A stretch of DNA of 64,000 nt, from NCBI RefSeq assembly GCF_000743355.1, contig NZ_JQEI01000012.1, positions 21,751-85,750 on the forward strand, read 5' to 3'. The notes beneath the pieces are model-generated. The model saw only the letters and a program-made list of their open reading frames with translations, was not told the DNA's origin and searched no databases. Positions 39,024 through 47,393 of this stretch are shown here, in pieces. The position numbers and the translations under genes were made by a program. Source of the stretch: Serratia sp. Ag1. GTDB taxonomy: Bacteria; Pseudomonadota; Gammaproteobacteria; Enterobacterales; Enterobacteriaceae. Position 1 is the stretch's first letter, and each line of letters opens with the position of its first letter.

Positions 39024-39459
39024 AAGGTTTTCATCTCCCGACGCCATTGATAGAGTCCGTACCAGGCATTACACCAAAAAATGAGATAGAGACCTGCGGT
39101 AAGATATAATTCACGAGAAGCGTAAAGAGGAATGGCTATGGTATTTACCAGCAACCAGACATACCAGTTCTCAAGCCTCCGCCCCATAAGCATAAACTGT
39201 GCCATGATGCTAAACGTCATGACTAATGAATCGACCCAAGGGGACCAGGCGTCAGTAAAAGTGTGTAGTAAGTAGGCATAACAAGATGATACGCACAAGG
39301 CGGCGAGAGCAAAAGCGGCAAGAACCCATATTGGCGTTTTACGGACATGTATAGCCTTACCCTTATTTCCGCTTAACCAATTCACCCAACCTGCAATACT
39401 GCTGACAATAAAAAATAGTTGAAGTGTCACATGGTAATCCCCCCGAAAAATCGGTGTGT
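39020..39459 (-). pseudogene. pnuC: PnuC nicotinamide riboside transporter, N terminus lost to an IS
   Basis: The C-terminal 146 or so residues of PnuC remain: YHVTLQLFFIVSSIAGWVNW, WVDSLVMTFSIMAQFMLMGR, LENWYVWLLVNTIAIPLYAS and NAWYGLYQW. Full proteins have about 220-240 residues. The frame runs open into the IS boundary at about 39460, so the N-terminal membrane segments are missing. A GTG at 39430 could start a shortened product, which is unlikely to transport. It overlaps nadR by four bases. Confidence 0.85.
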
Positions 39460-39502
39460 TTATAAGTAGAATTTTCTCGTAATCTGAACCGGGGAGATCT
39501 CT

Positions 39503-39769
39503 ATGAAAAAATCACGTTTTACTGACAGCCAGATCATGTCCATCCTAAAGCTTGCCGAGGCCGGAACACCGGTGGCTGAACTGTGCCGCGAGTATGGCAT
39601 GAGCAATGCCAGTTTCTATAAGTGGCGTTCACGTTTTGGCGGGATGGATGCCTCCATGATGGCCCGTCTGAAAGAGCTGGAAGACGAAAATCGTCGCCTC
39701 AAAAAGATGTATGCCGAAGAGCGGCTCAAAGCCGAAATCATTCAGGAGGCCATGGCAAAAAAGTGGTGA
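39503..39769 (+). CDS. IS3-family OrfA
   Basis: An 88-residue DNA-binding protein with helix-turn-helix ([40 protein letters not shown]) and a leucine-zipper-like C terminus ([20 protein letters not shown]). A slippery heptamer A AAA AAG lies at 39757-39763 just before its stop, allowing -1 frameshifting into orfB. ATG preceded by GGGGAGA. Confidence 0.93.
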   Translation: MKKSRFTDSQIMSILKLAEAGTPVAELCREYGMSNASFYKWRSRFGGMDASMMARLKELEDENRRLKKMYAEERLKAEIIQEAMAKKW

Positions 39770-40590
39770 CGCCATCGCGTCGAAAGCAGATGGCACAGCA
39801 CGCGGTCAGAAGCCGAAACGTCAGCGTGCGTTTTGCCTGTAAGCTGTTTGTGGTCAGCGAAAGTTGCTATCGCTATCAGCCTCAACTGAATGCAGAAAAT
39901 GACCTCATTGCTGACTGGCTGCTCCGCATCACTGACAGTCAGCGCAACTGGGGATTTGGCCTGTGTTTTTTATACCTGCGCAACGTAAAAGGCTTCCGGT
40001 TCAACCCTAAGAGGGTGTACCGAATTTACTGCGAGTTGTCGCTGAATATGCGAATAAAGCCGAAAAAGCGACTGAAGCGGGATAAACCTGAACCGCTGGC
40101 GGTGCCTGAAAGCAGCAACGAATGCTGGTCGATGGACTTCATGCATGATCAGCTATCGGATGGTCGCTCAGTCCGTCTGCTGAATGTTATCGATGATTTT
40201 AACCGTGAGGCACTGGCAATAGAGGTCGATTTTTCTCTACCGGCGAATCGGGTTGTGCGAACACTGGAACGGCTCATCGAATGGAAAGGAAAACCGACAG
40301 CCATACGGTGTGATAACGGGCCAGAATATACAGGCAAAATACTGACGTCATGGGCAGTTCAGCAGAAGATAGCCCTTCGTTTTATTCAGCCCGGCAAACC
40401 TCAGCAGAATGCCTATATTGAGCGATATAACCGGACGGTGCGTTATGACTGGCTGGGGCAACACCTGTTTACATCACTGGATGAACTACAGGACTATGCC
40501 ACTCAGTGGCAATGGTTTTATAATCACGAAAGACCGAATATGGCGTTAAATGGTTTTACACCAATGCAGCATATTCAACGTATGACCTGA
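39503..40590 (+). CDS. IS3-family transposase OrfAB (programmed -1 frameshift)
   Basis: The fusion transposase made when ribosomes slip at A AAA AAG (39757-39763). The orfB part has the rve integrase core with DDE residues: [12 protein letters not shown] (first Asp), [12 protein letters not shown] (second Asp) and [19 protein letters not shown] (Glu). Upstream lies an HTH_21-type domain ([20 protein letters not shown]). The orfB frame is intact to its stop, so the element is potentially active. Confidence 0.88.
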
Positions 40591-40602
40591 TTCTACTTAT
40601 CA

Positions 40603-40864
40603 CCTCAATAAAAGACTGACATCCATATGACGCTCCAGCGAGTAGGGCAGTGGCAATCATTCCAGCGGGAAGTTGCAGAGCCCGTTGTATCTCAATGATC
40701 GCATCCTGTAAGAGTGGTACAAATTCTTCAATAGGAAACGGAAGTGGTTGATGCTGTAATTCTGATAAGTCAGGTGGTGGTGAAAAATCTATTTCTTCAT
40801 TTTCTTCTTCATTGGACCCAAAGGCGTGTCTTACATACTTATCCATTTCTGGTGACATTTTCAT
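40603..40864 (-). pseudogene. N-terminal fragment of a DUF3987/YfjI-like island protein
   Basis: About 87 residues remain before the frame runs into the IS3 element. An acidic start (SNEEENEEIDFSPPPDLSEL) is followed by FPIEEFVPLLQDAIIEIQRA and a small-residue helix (AGMIATALLAGASYGCQSFI). This resembles the opening of DUF3987 proteins found in prophages and islands. The family assignment is tentative; the truncation is clear. Confidence 0.5.
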
Positions 40865-41282
40865 TCCTAGAGTTGTGATTTGGGTCTAGTAGAATACAAT
40901 ACTTGGAATGAGTGAGATTGACTTTAATTCAACATTACTGGTCTATTTTTTATTTAAATACATTGTTTTTTATTGTATATCTATCATTTATTGAATTATT
41001 CAACCGATTTTTAGTTAATCTATAGGTTAATTGTCTTTTTGTCGCGCACCTTATTTTAAATATTTTGACTATCAAGTGTGTAGCGTAGTGGGTGAATAGG
41101 GAACTAGAGAGAATTAATAGCGGGTTCCTGTTTTATTCCAATGGGAACTACAGTCAGCGTGAAAAAACAATCGCTCCATGATGAATAACGTAAACGCTGT
41201 GTATCTTCATTCACGGAGGTTTGACCTTTATCATTCTGATTTTTGGAATGACAACGGTGTCAAAAAAACGGCAAGATTGTGA
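40865..41282. other. AT-rich non-coding stretch
   Basis: About 420 bases, very AT-rich in the first half. I see no credible gene, RNA or repeat. The composition is unlike the core region and fits horizontally acquired DNA. Confidence 0.5.
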
Positions 41283-41770
41283 TTCATTCTTCACCTGGAT
41301 CTGCGTCATTCTCCTGTGTGAACTGTTTCTCCCAGTCATAGACTGTGCTGGGCCACACCCCAACCCCCAAACCCTTTGGCAATGGATTTGGCGGATTCGC
41401 CGGTCTGGTGTCTTTCCAGCATGCTTTGACGGGAGCCCTCAAGGTCGTACCGGGTTTTAAACAGTTTTGCCTTGGGTTTTTGACGATTGGCTTCCTGCAT
41501 CAAACCGGCCAGTTCATAAGGATCGACCGCACCGATGGCGATCTGGTGATTAATATAATCACGGTGACGGCGGCGGTTGGCGAAACCGGATAACGGGATT
41601 TTTTTCAGGATCTGCCATTTTTCACGGTATTCCATCGCACTCATGCCATGTGTGATGCGCAGATGGGCTCCCAGCGCAGAGAACATTTTGCCGCACTCCA
41701 GGCATTGTACATATTCGTGGTTATGGTGTGCCCAGGCGTCGTCGGCATGGGTGAACGGTGTGGTACGCAA
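41283..41770 (-). pseudogene. MucR/Ros-like zinc-finger protein, frameshifted near its C terminus
   Basis: Visible core: YVQCLECGKMFSALGAHLRI followed by THGMSAMEYREKW, a C2H2 finger of the Ros/MucR type. The last in-frame residues (SIAKGFGGWGVAQHSL) break an HTH-like segment. One base over, the frame continues VWPSTVYDWEKQFTQENDAD to a TGA at 41283, which completes a homeodomain-like HTH. The G-rich tract at 41351-41373 probably holds the lesion. No ATG start is present. TTG at 41770 is the best candidate, and upstream frames suggest further decay. Confidence 0.55.
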
Positions 41771-42016
41771 AGGAGCGGGGTGATCGTCGTGGTTGAGCGC
41801 CTGTACTCACCGATCCCCTTCACGGTAATACGCAACAGGATGCTAATCAGTGATCGGGTGCACGCCAAACCGTGATCGATTCAGACGCCATTTTGCACCG
41901 TAGCCGAAACCCGTTCAAAAGAATTATCATGCTTGTGTCTCGGCATGCTCTTAAATGAAACTTTACTGGTGTTACCGGATGAACTTATTTCTATATATTC
42001 ATACACAGGTGACATT

Positions 42017-42661
42017 ATGTTTAATATCTACAACATTAACTACTCATCATTGAGTGATGAGAAATCAGAAGATTTATTTATGTTACGGAAAAACATATTT
42101 AAAGACAGACTGGAATGGGCCGTAAACTGCTCTGATGGGAAGGAGTTTGATCAGTTTGACAATGAAAAGACAAATTATATTTTTGGCGTTGAAAATGGGA
42201 TGATTATATGTGGAACAAGGATGATTGACATGAAGCACAGTAATATGTTGAATGATACATTCTCATCATTTTTTAAGAACATGGCTATTCCAAAGGGGAA
42301 ATTCATTGAGTCTACGCGTTTTTTCGTGGATAAAGAGAGGACCCATTCACTTCTTGGACGCCGGTTTCCTGTTACCATGGCTTTGTTTCTCGCGCTGGTT
42401 AATTATGCCAGACAGCATCATTATGACGGGATACTTGCTGTTGCCAGCCATCCGATGATGTATATCATCAAACGTTCAGGCTGGAATGTCTCTGTGCTGG
42501 AGACAGGCTTTTCCGAAAAGAATGAACCTGTCTATCTCTTGCTTGGACATGTTGATCTTGAAAGTCAGAAGGTGCTTAAAAGCAGAATATTCAGTAAATG
42601 CAGCTTGTCAGATGAAAACATTCTGAACGATTGGCCGCTGTCGTCTGACCCTTCCATGTAA
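42017..42661 (+). CDS. Acyl-homoserine lactone synthase (LuxI family)
   Basis: Makes an AHL quorum-sensing signal from S-adenosylmethionine and an acyl carrier. It has 214 residues from the ATG at 42017 with AGGTGA upstream. Conserved LuxI residues are in place: Arg24, Phe28, Trp34, Asp45, Asp48, Arg68, Glu98 and Arg101 (ESTRFFVD). It resembles Serratia SpnI/SmaI/SwrI proteins. The acyl chain cannot be read from sequence. It ends flush against a convergent luxR-type gene. Confidence 0.93.
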   Translation: MFNIYNINYSSLSDEKSEDLFMLRKNIFKDRLEWAVNCSDGKEFDQFDNEKTNYIFGVENGMIICGTRMIDMKHSNMLNDTFSSFFKNMAIPKGKFIESTRFFVDKERTHSLLGRRFPVTMALFLALVNYARQHHYDGILAVASHPMMYIIKRSGWNVSVLETGFSEKNEPVYLLLGHVDLESQKVLKSRIFSKCSLSDENILNDWPLSSDPSM

Positions 42662-43378
42662 TTAATTAACCGGTTTAATCAGTTGAAGTTCCACACCTAG
42701 ACGTATTGCATGCCGGGAATTTGCCACTCCCAATTTTTTGACAACATTTGACATGTGAAATTTAATGGTACGTGTTGTTATCCCCAGGATCATCCCCGTC
42801 TCCTGGTACGTTTTACCCACGCTTGCCCAATAGAGGATCTCGTTTTCTCTCTCCGTAAATTGAGGTTCCCTTTCTGAAATAGCGGTATTTTTTTCTGACA
42901 GTGAAACCAGCGCAAGATACATTTCATGTACTGATGCCAATAATACAGAGAGATCGCCTTTATTATTGATGAGAGATTGTCTTATTTCCGCCTTTCGATC
43001 AGACGTGATAATAAAAGATAGCGTGACGAGGTTATTGTTATAATCATGCAAAACAAATGTATAACCATTAGTTATACCAAACTCCCGAGCCTGATCGAAG
43101 AGTTCAGAAAAATGAAACCCTGCACCAATGGTCAGATTTTCATCCCATGAAAAAGGTGTCAACCGATTCAGCGCAGTGATGACTACGGGGTCGGTATACT
43201 GTAAACCCTCTTCTTTATAACGTTTTACCCATTCACCAGGGTAGTTTGTTACGCCAAACATATATGACATATCTTTTTTGGATAAGACAACATACGCCCA
43301 GATTAACTCGCCAAAATCCTTTAATGCCGCTTCCAGATGTTTTCTGATAACGTCACTCATATTATCTTCATGTTCCAT
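42662..43378 (-). CDS. LuxR-family quorum-sensing regulator
   Basis: A 238-residue AHL receptor. The N-terminal autoinducer-binding domain has WAYVVLSKKDMSYMFGVTNY, the Trp/Tyr/Asp pocket region YTDPVVITALNRLTPFSWDE, and GITNGYTFVLHD. The C-terminal HTH is FTERENEILYWASVGKTYQE then TTRTIKFHMSNVVKKLGVAN. An internal ATG at 43360 is an alternative start. The stop codon abuts that of luxI with no gap. Tail-to-tail pairs of this SpnR/EsaR type often repress and are relieved by AHL; this is inference. Confidence 0.92.
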   Translation of the reverse strand: MEHEDNMSDVIRKHLEAALKDFGELIWAYVVLSKKDMSYMFGVTNYPGEWVKRYKEEGLQYTDPVVITALNRLTPFSWDENLTIGAGFHFSELFDQAREFGITNGYTFVLHDYNNNLVTLSFIITSDRKAEIRQSLINNKGDLSVLLASVHEMYLALVSLSEKNTAISEREPQFTERENEILYWASVGKTYQETGMILGITTRTIKFHMSNVVKKLGVANSRHAIRLGVELQLIKPVN

Positions 43379-43898
43379 TCACGGCTCCGACGGCTCAAAT
43401 AATTTCACAGAGTAGAGTATACCTAATAGGGGCACCAAGCCGACATCACCTGACTTTCAATCACATCCATTGCTCACCAGAGTGCTGACGTATAATGCCA
43501 GATAACGCATACCGTACACAGAGACTTCGGCGACTCAAGTACAGATGAGAAGTGCAGGTGTCAGACTGTACTTAAAGACAGATTATTTTATCCAGACATG
43601 TGTCTTATTATTAACGCTATTGAAGTCAGTATCAGTATGATTTACAGAAAAAAATCCCGAACCCATCTGTTAATGGCGTCCGGGTTGACAAGCTGCCAAA
43701 CACCAGGGAAAGCTAATCAAGGTATTATAGCGAAGCACAGAGAAGACAGCCATGAATGACTGCACATTGTGCCCGTAAAAATTATTCTGAATTTCAGACC
43801 TCGGAGATCCGGCAAAACGTGCCAAACGGCAAAGATCTCGCAGCGCTCACATTTCCCCCTCTGAGTCATTGTTCTCCAGTCCGCTGAGCGTTGAATGA
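43379..43898. other. Non-coding stretch between luxR and the double zinc-ribbon gene
   Basis: About 520 bases. The first part must hold the luxR promoter. I found no convincing lux box, RNA gene or conserved frame. Confidence 0.45.
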
Positions 43899-44834
43899 TC
43901 ACTGATCTTCTGGTTGCTGTACTTTGCGCGATTTTCGCCGGTTCATCCTTGATCTCCCCGGTACGGGGAACTCAACGCCCTCACGGGTGAGCTTTGTCAC
44001 CTGGCTATACCGGCGACTGCGCTGCCATCGACTCCATTCCAGCAGAGCATCCAATCCTTTATCCTCCATCACTTGCAGAAAACTCCTGCGCCACTGATAA
44101 AGTCTTTTATTCGTTACCCCCAGACGACGGCTCAAATCCCATGCACTTTCCCCCGTGACCAGACCGTTGAGGAACTCAGGCCACAACTCCATATACCAGG
44201 TTTTTACCAGTGGCGTGCCTGCCAACAGGCTGAAACTGGATTGGCAATGATGGCAACGAAAATCCGGGCGCGTTTCTTTTACGCGTACTGAAACAGCAGC
44301 GCATTGGGGACACGTTGCGGTCGGTTGCGTGCGTAGTTGTTCAAGCCAGGATTGAAGCTGCTGGTGCTGAACGTCGACTTCGGGTGTTAGCGTCAGATCG
44401 TGGCGTTCCTGATGTGCATGCCACCATTGAAACAACACGGGGAACTGGCTCTCCATCTCCTGATTGAACACTTTTTCACGGTATTTGCAGGCCCCGGTTG
44501 ATAACCCAATAGACTCACTCACTTTCTTCCATGACAACCCCGATAGTCGACTGGCCGCATAAGCCCCCCACAGTTCATGATGGCGACAATTGGCAAAGGG
44601 AGTGCCTGTATGAGCACTGAACGCCCGCTGGCATCGACCACACCAGTAGGGTTTTTTATCGTCACGTCCACCGGTAAAGTGGGGATTACCGCAATACGGG
44701 CAGGCCGTAGGTTGTTCAAACGGGGCGTAGGTAAAATAGTCAACCAGATTGTCGGCGTCCTGATGCAGTTCCTCAGGGAGGAACCGGTGATAGTTGATGT
44801 CCTGTATCAATTGTGTCACTGGATCCTCTCTCAT
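43899..44834 (-). CDS. Double zinc-ribbon, HTH-containing protein (DUF746-like)
   Basis: A 311-residue protein built from a repeated unit. Zinc ribbon 1 has Cys45/48 and Cys65/68 followed by AFSAHTGTPF. A helical HTH-like part follows (WKKVSESIGLSTGACKYREK). Zinc ribbon 2 has Cys175/178 and Cys194/197 followed by FSLLAGTPL and a second HTH-like part (SAWDLSRRLGVTNKRLYQWR). The C terminus is basic. The ribbon-HTH arrangement is that of IS1595-type transposase N termini and DUF746, but no DDE core is present, so it probably only binds DNA. It lies 25 bases after the tssG fragment. Function unknown. Confidence 0.6.
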   Translation of the reverse strand: MREDPVTQLIQDINYHRFLPEELHQDADNLVDYFTYAPFEQPTACPYCGNPHFTGGRDDKKPYWCGRCQRAFSAHTGTPFANCRHHELWGAYAASRLSGLSWKKVSESIGLSTGACKYREKVFNQEMESQFPVLFQWWHAHQERHDLTLTPEVDVQHQQLQSWLEQLRTQPTATCPQCAAVSVRVKETRPDFRCHHCQSSFSLLAGTPLVKTWYMELWPEFLNGLVTGESAWDLSRRLGVTNKRLYQWRRSFLQVMEDKGLDALLEWSRWQRSRRYSQVTKLTREGVEFPVPGRSRMNRRKSRKVQQPEDQ

Positions 44835-44859
44835 TCATTCGTCATGTTATTGGGGTCAC

Positions 44860-45450
44860 TCACCGTATCTTGTCTCTGACGCGCCCCAGATTCATGGTCA
44901 CTTGCCGGGGCATCTCATCCAGATTGTCTTCGCGCAGCCCCAGCACCACGTTGTAACCCGACAGCAGGAACGGGTCACCCAGACGCGGCACCGGGGCCAG
45001 TGACATCGGAATGGCCAGGGCCAGGCTCGCATCGTAGTCACACCCCAGATAGATACCCAACAGCGAAAACACGTCTTCACCCAACTGACCGCCGGGTAAC
45101 CAACCTTTGGCTTCTGCCGGGTCTTCGGTATACAACGCCACGCCGAAGCAGTAGTTCGCGTCCTCGGCCTCACTGCCCAGCACCAGATGTTCCCCCAGAT
45201 ATTGCGGCTGTGTGAGTAAGAAGCTGGCCTGCTGACTCCCGCTCGGCATCTTTATCATCTGGTGAGGATTGACCGTCACCTGCGTCTGGGGGGCTTGCGT
45301 CTTTATCACACTGGCAATGCCTTCCGCCGTGCGGGTGGTTCTCATCAGAGGTTGCAGCAACGCCCGCAGGCATGAGGCATTGCGTAGCGCTGTGAATGGT
45401 CTGGACGCCCCCGTTGCGTTACGATCATGGTACTGCGTTTGGTGCCGGGG
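44860..45450 (-). pseudogene. tssG: tssG (type VI secretion baseplate) fragment
   Basis: An open stretch of 197 codons without an ATG. It carries TssG-like segments: RTTRTAEGIASVIKTQAPQT (the TssG opening of its wedge domain), KGWLPGGQLGEDVFSLLGIY, DASLALAIPMSLAPVPRLGD, GYNVVLGLREDN and a C-terminal VTMNLGRV. TssG normally has about 320-340 residues; here the N terminus is missing, and a stop (TGA) occurs at 45451-45453. No other T6SS gene was found in the window, so this is a relic of a baseplate operon. A TTG at 45360 could start a short product. Confidence 0.65.
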
Positions 45451-45765
45451 TCATCTCTGGGGGAAAAGCACTACATTGCATGTGGTACGGGGATATACAG
45501 CATTGGGGAGGGAAAATGGTGGGAGAATTATACCTGACTCTGTTTTAGTCAGTGGCACATCGACAATATTTGCACACTAAAGTCATACTTGTTCCCCCCT
45601 GAATGCCCATCAACACTCAGTGAGGTTTTAAGGTTGCTCCCAAAACTGCCATTTAACAGGGTGTATTCCGTCTCAATCGCTGCTGGTATTACCCTCCAGT
45701 AAATTGACTTTCGCTTATCGTAGCCCGTTGATAAAGTGACCGGTGAGCAGGCAAAGGGCAACCGC
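45451..45765. other. Non-coding stretch upstream of the 45766 gene
   Basis: About 315 bases. A hairpin CTGACT/AGTCAG lies at 45534-45552. The minus strand has a short unrecognised frame. I see nothing I can name. Confidence 0.4.
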
Positions 45766-46391
45766 ATGATCGAACGTATTGATTACCACCTTGAAAATAC
45801 CACTTCGCGGAAATCAGTGAAACGCCGCGTATTGCTCAGCAGTGGGCTGAGGTCATCGAAGAGTGCCGTCAGGTTCAGGCGGGGAGTGCCGAGCGTCTGC
45901 GTATCGCCTTGCTGAATGTGGATTATGTCACCAGTTTTGAGCTGCCTTTTCGTTTGCTGTTGGTACGTGCCCCGCAACTGATTGCCGGGCTGCGTGATGA
46001 ACTGCCACTCAGTCAGAAAAACGTCGTGTTTAACGGCAAGCGTTTTGGCTGTGTTTACAGCGTGAAATCTGATTTGAGTCAGGTACCGGAGGAGTTTCAC
46101 TATCGTTTGTCAACCCGCATTCGCCGGGAAGGGGCGTCAGGCGAGACTGCTACGCCTTACCGGGAGATTGCCAGGGAAATAAAAGTGCCGCGCGAGCGGC
46201 TTAAGCGTGCGCTGGAGAACGGACTGGCGGTGACGGCGCTGGATGGTCTGTTCTGGTTCGGTATGCAGCGGATCGCCGCCGATGTGGCGGTGCTCAGAAA
46301 AAAAGGGATGCGTATTGCGACCTCAGAGATACCCGTCTGGGACAGCCTCACTGCCACCCTCCGCCCTGTACCGGTCTACCGTTGCGGGTGA
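45766..46391 (+). pseudogene. Winged-helix-like island protein with one-base frameshift
   Basis: ATG 45766 gives MIERIDYHLE, then the frame fails at an AAAA run (45794-45797). Adding one A gives EKYHFAEISETPRIAQQWAE, continuing without a stop to the TGA at 46391. The whole product would be about 208 residues. The C terminus (IAADVAVLRKKGMRIATSEI ... PVPVYRC) has the pattern of small winged-helix domains in enterobacterial island and phage proteins. A TTG at 45909 would yield only the last 160 residues. Function unknown. Confidence 0.5.
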
Positions 46392-46744
46392 AAACAGGCA
46401 TTGATTGACCGTTGAACACACCGTTGCCGATCCGCCGCAGGTTGGTGACAGCTGAGACGGTACAACGGGGCTGACAGAAGCACCCCCATCACCGATGTTT
46501 AACCCTAAAAAACATCACGAAGCCGGTACGGGGTAGCCTGTGTTATATCGTGGTGGTGACCTGGATTTTCAACGGCCTTGTATTGCTACGCTGAATAAAA
46601 CCGACGCATGCTGACCCCATCGTGTTGATAACGATGCCAGGAATAACGAAACCGCCTGGATGACAAGGTAAACTTCCATGAGGTTGATACGGGCTCACTG
46701 CTCCATTACCCTTGGTATCACTTTTACTGAACATTAATAACCCC
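46392..46744. other. Non-coding stretch
   Basis: About 350 bases with no convincing gene, RNA or repeat. Confidence 0.4.
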
Positions 46745-47320
46745 ATGACAACGCCTCCCGACCAAACCGTAAAAGACCTCGCCCACCTCGCGTTCTGCGC
46801 CCTGGTAGCCTTGCATACGGCCATTCAGCAAGGTACCGTCACGTCTCCGATGGCGGAACACCTGTTCCTGGTACGTTGGTTGGCCACAGCGCAGAAACAA
46901 AAACGGTTTCCCCGCAGTGTGGCGTTAGATATTCAGCAGTGGCTGGACAAGGGACGTAAGCAAGGGATTGAGGCCAAACTCAGAACTCGCCTCGACTATG
47001 TTTGGCACTCCTGTACCGGTGAACTCAAGCACCAGAACGACCTGTTCAGGCTCACCTACGCCATCGAGAGCCTGAAGGCACAAGGCTGGCGTAATGAACT
47101 GATGACCCAGACCGAGTGGGATAACGGGATTATTGAAGGGCCTGAGCCTGCGCTGTATGTCGTCAAGTCAGCACTCAATGCGGCGTTTACGTCTGAAGGT
47201 CGGCTAATCACGCCGCTGGCATTTAGGGTGACAGTCAATCCGCAGCATTTTATTGAGACATTGGCCACGAGCTTCCTGACAGCCAACCTGTCGGGGGAGA
47301 CGGTGATGCTGATACCATAA
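46745..47320 (+). CDS. DUF2913-family protein
   Basis: A 191-residue protein from the ATG at 46745. An upstream in-frame start at 46712 is less likely; neither start has a strong ribosome site. Family-like segments are HLAFCALVALHTAIQQG, AEHLFLVRWLATAQKQKRFP, RLDYVWHSCTG and DLFRLTYAIESLKAQGWRNE, which I recall as the DUF2913 pattern of small enterobacterial and vibrio proteins. No membrane segments or catalytic motif are visible. It is convergent with the autotransporter gene. Function unknown. Confidence 0.6.
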   Translation: MTTPPDQTVKDLAHLAFCALVALHTAIQQGTVTSPMAEHLFLVRWLATAQKQKRFPRSVALDIQQWLDKGRKQGIEAKLRTRLDYVWHSCTGELKHQNDLFRLTYAIESLKAQGWRNELMTQTEWDNGIIEGPEPALYVVKSALNAAFTSEGRLITPLAFRVTVNPQHFIETLATSFLTANLSGETVMLIP

Positions 47321-47363
47321 AGCCTGAAACGCTCATTTACGGTCATCTTGGGGTAGGTTAGTG

Positions 47364-47386
47364 CCCCCATTGAGGAACAATGGGGG
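47364..47386. terminator. Bidirectional hairpin between the DUF2913 gene and the autotransporter gene
   Basis: CCCCCATTG / CAATGGGGG with an AGGAA loop between two convergent genes. No T tract, so a moderate candidate. Confidence 0.6.
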
Positions 47387-47393
47387 TGTCGGC

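Larger units (their letters stand above)
39460..40602 (+). mobile_element. IS3-family insertion sequence
   Basis: About 1.14 kb with short terminal inverted repeats sharing ATAAGTAGAAT (39462-39472 and the complement at about 40590-40600). It carries orfA and orfB linked by an A6G slippery site. The flanks are halves of two unrelated broken genes, and no 3-bp duplication was evident, which suggests a deletion or recombination after insertion. Ends are accurate to a few bases. Confidence 0.8.

Noticed and set aside
41880..42016. lux box in front of the luxI gene
   Set aside because: Only a weak CTGG...CCGG dyad is present; it does not fit a 20-bp lux box and no second site supports it.
45549..45767. 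A 72-codon minus-strand frame as a secretion-system remnant
   Set aside because: No recognisable family pattern; insufficient evidence to call a gene.
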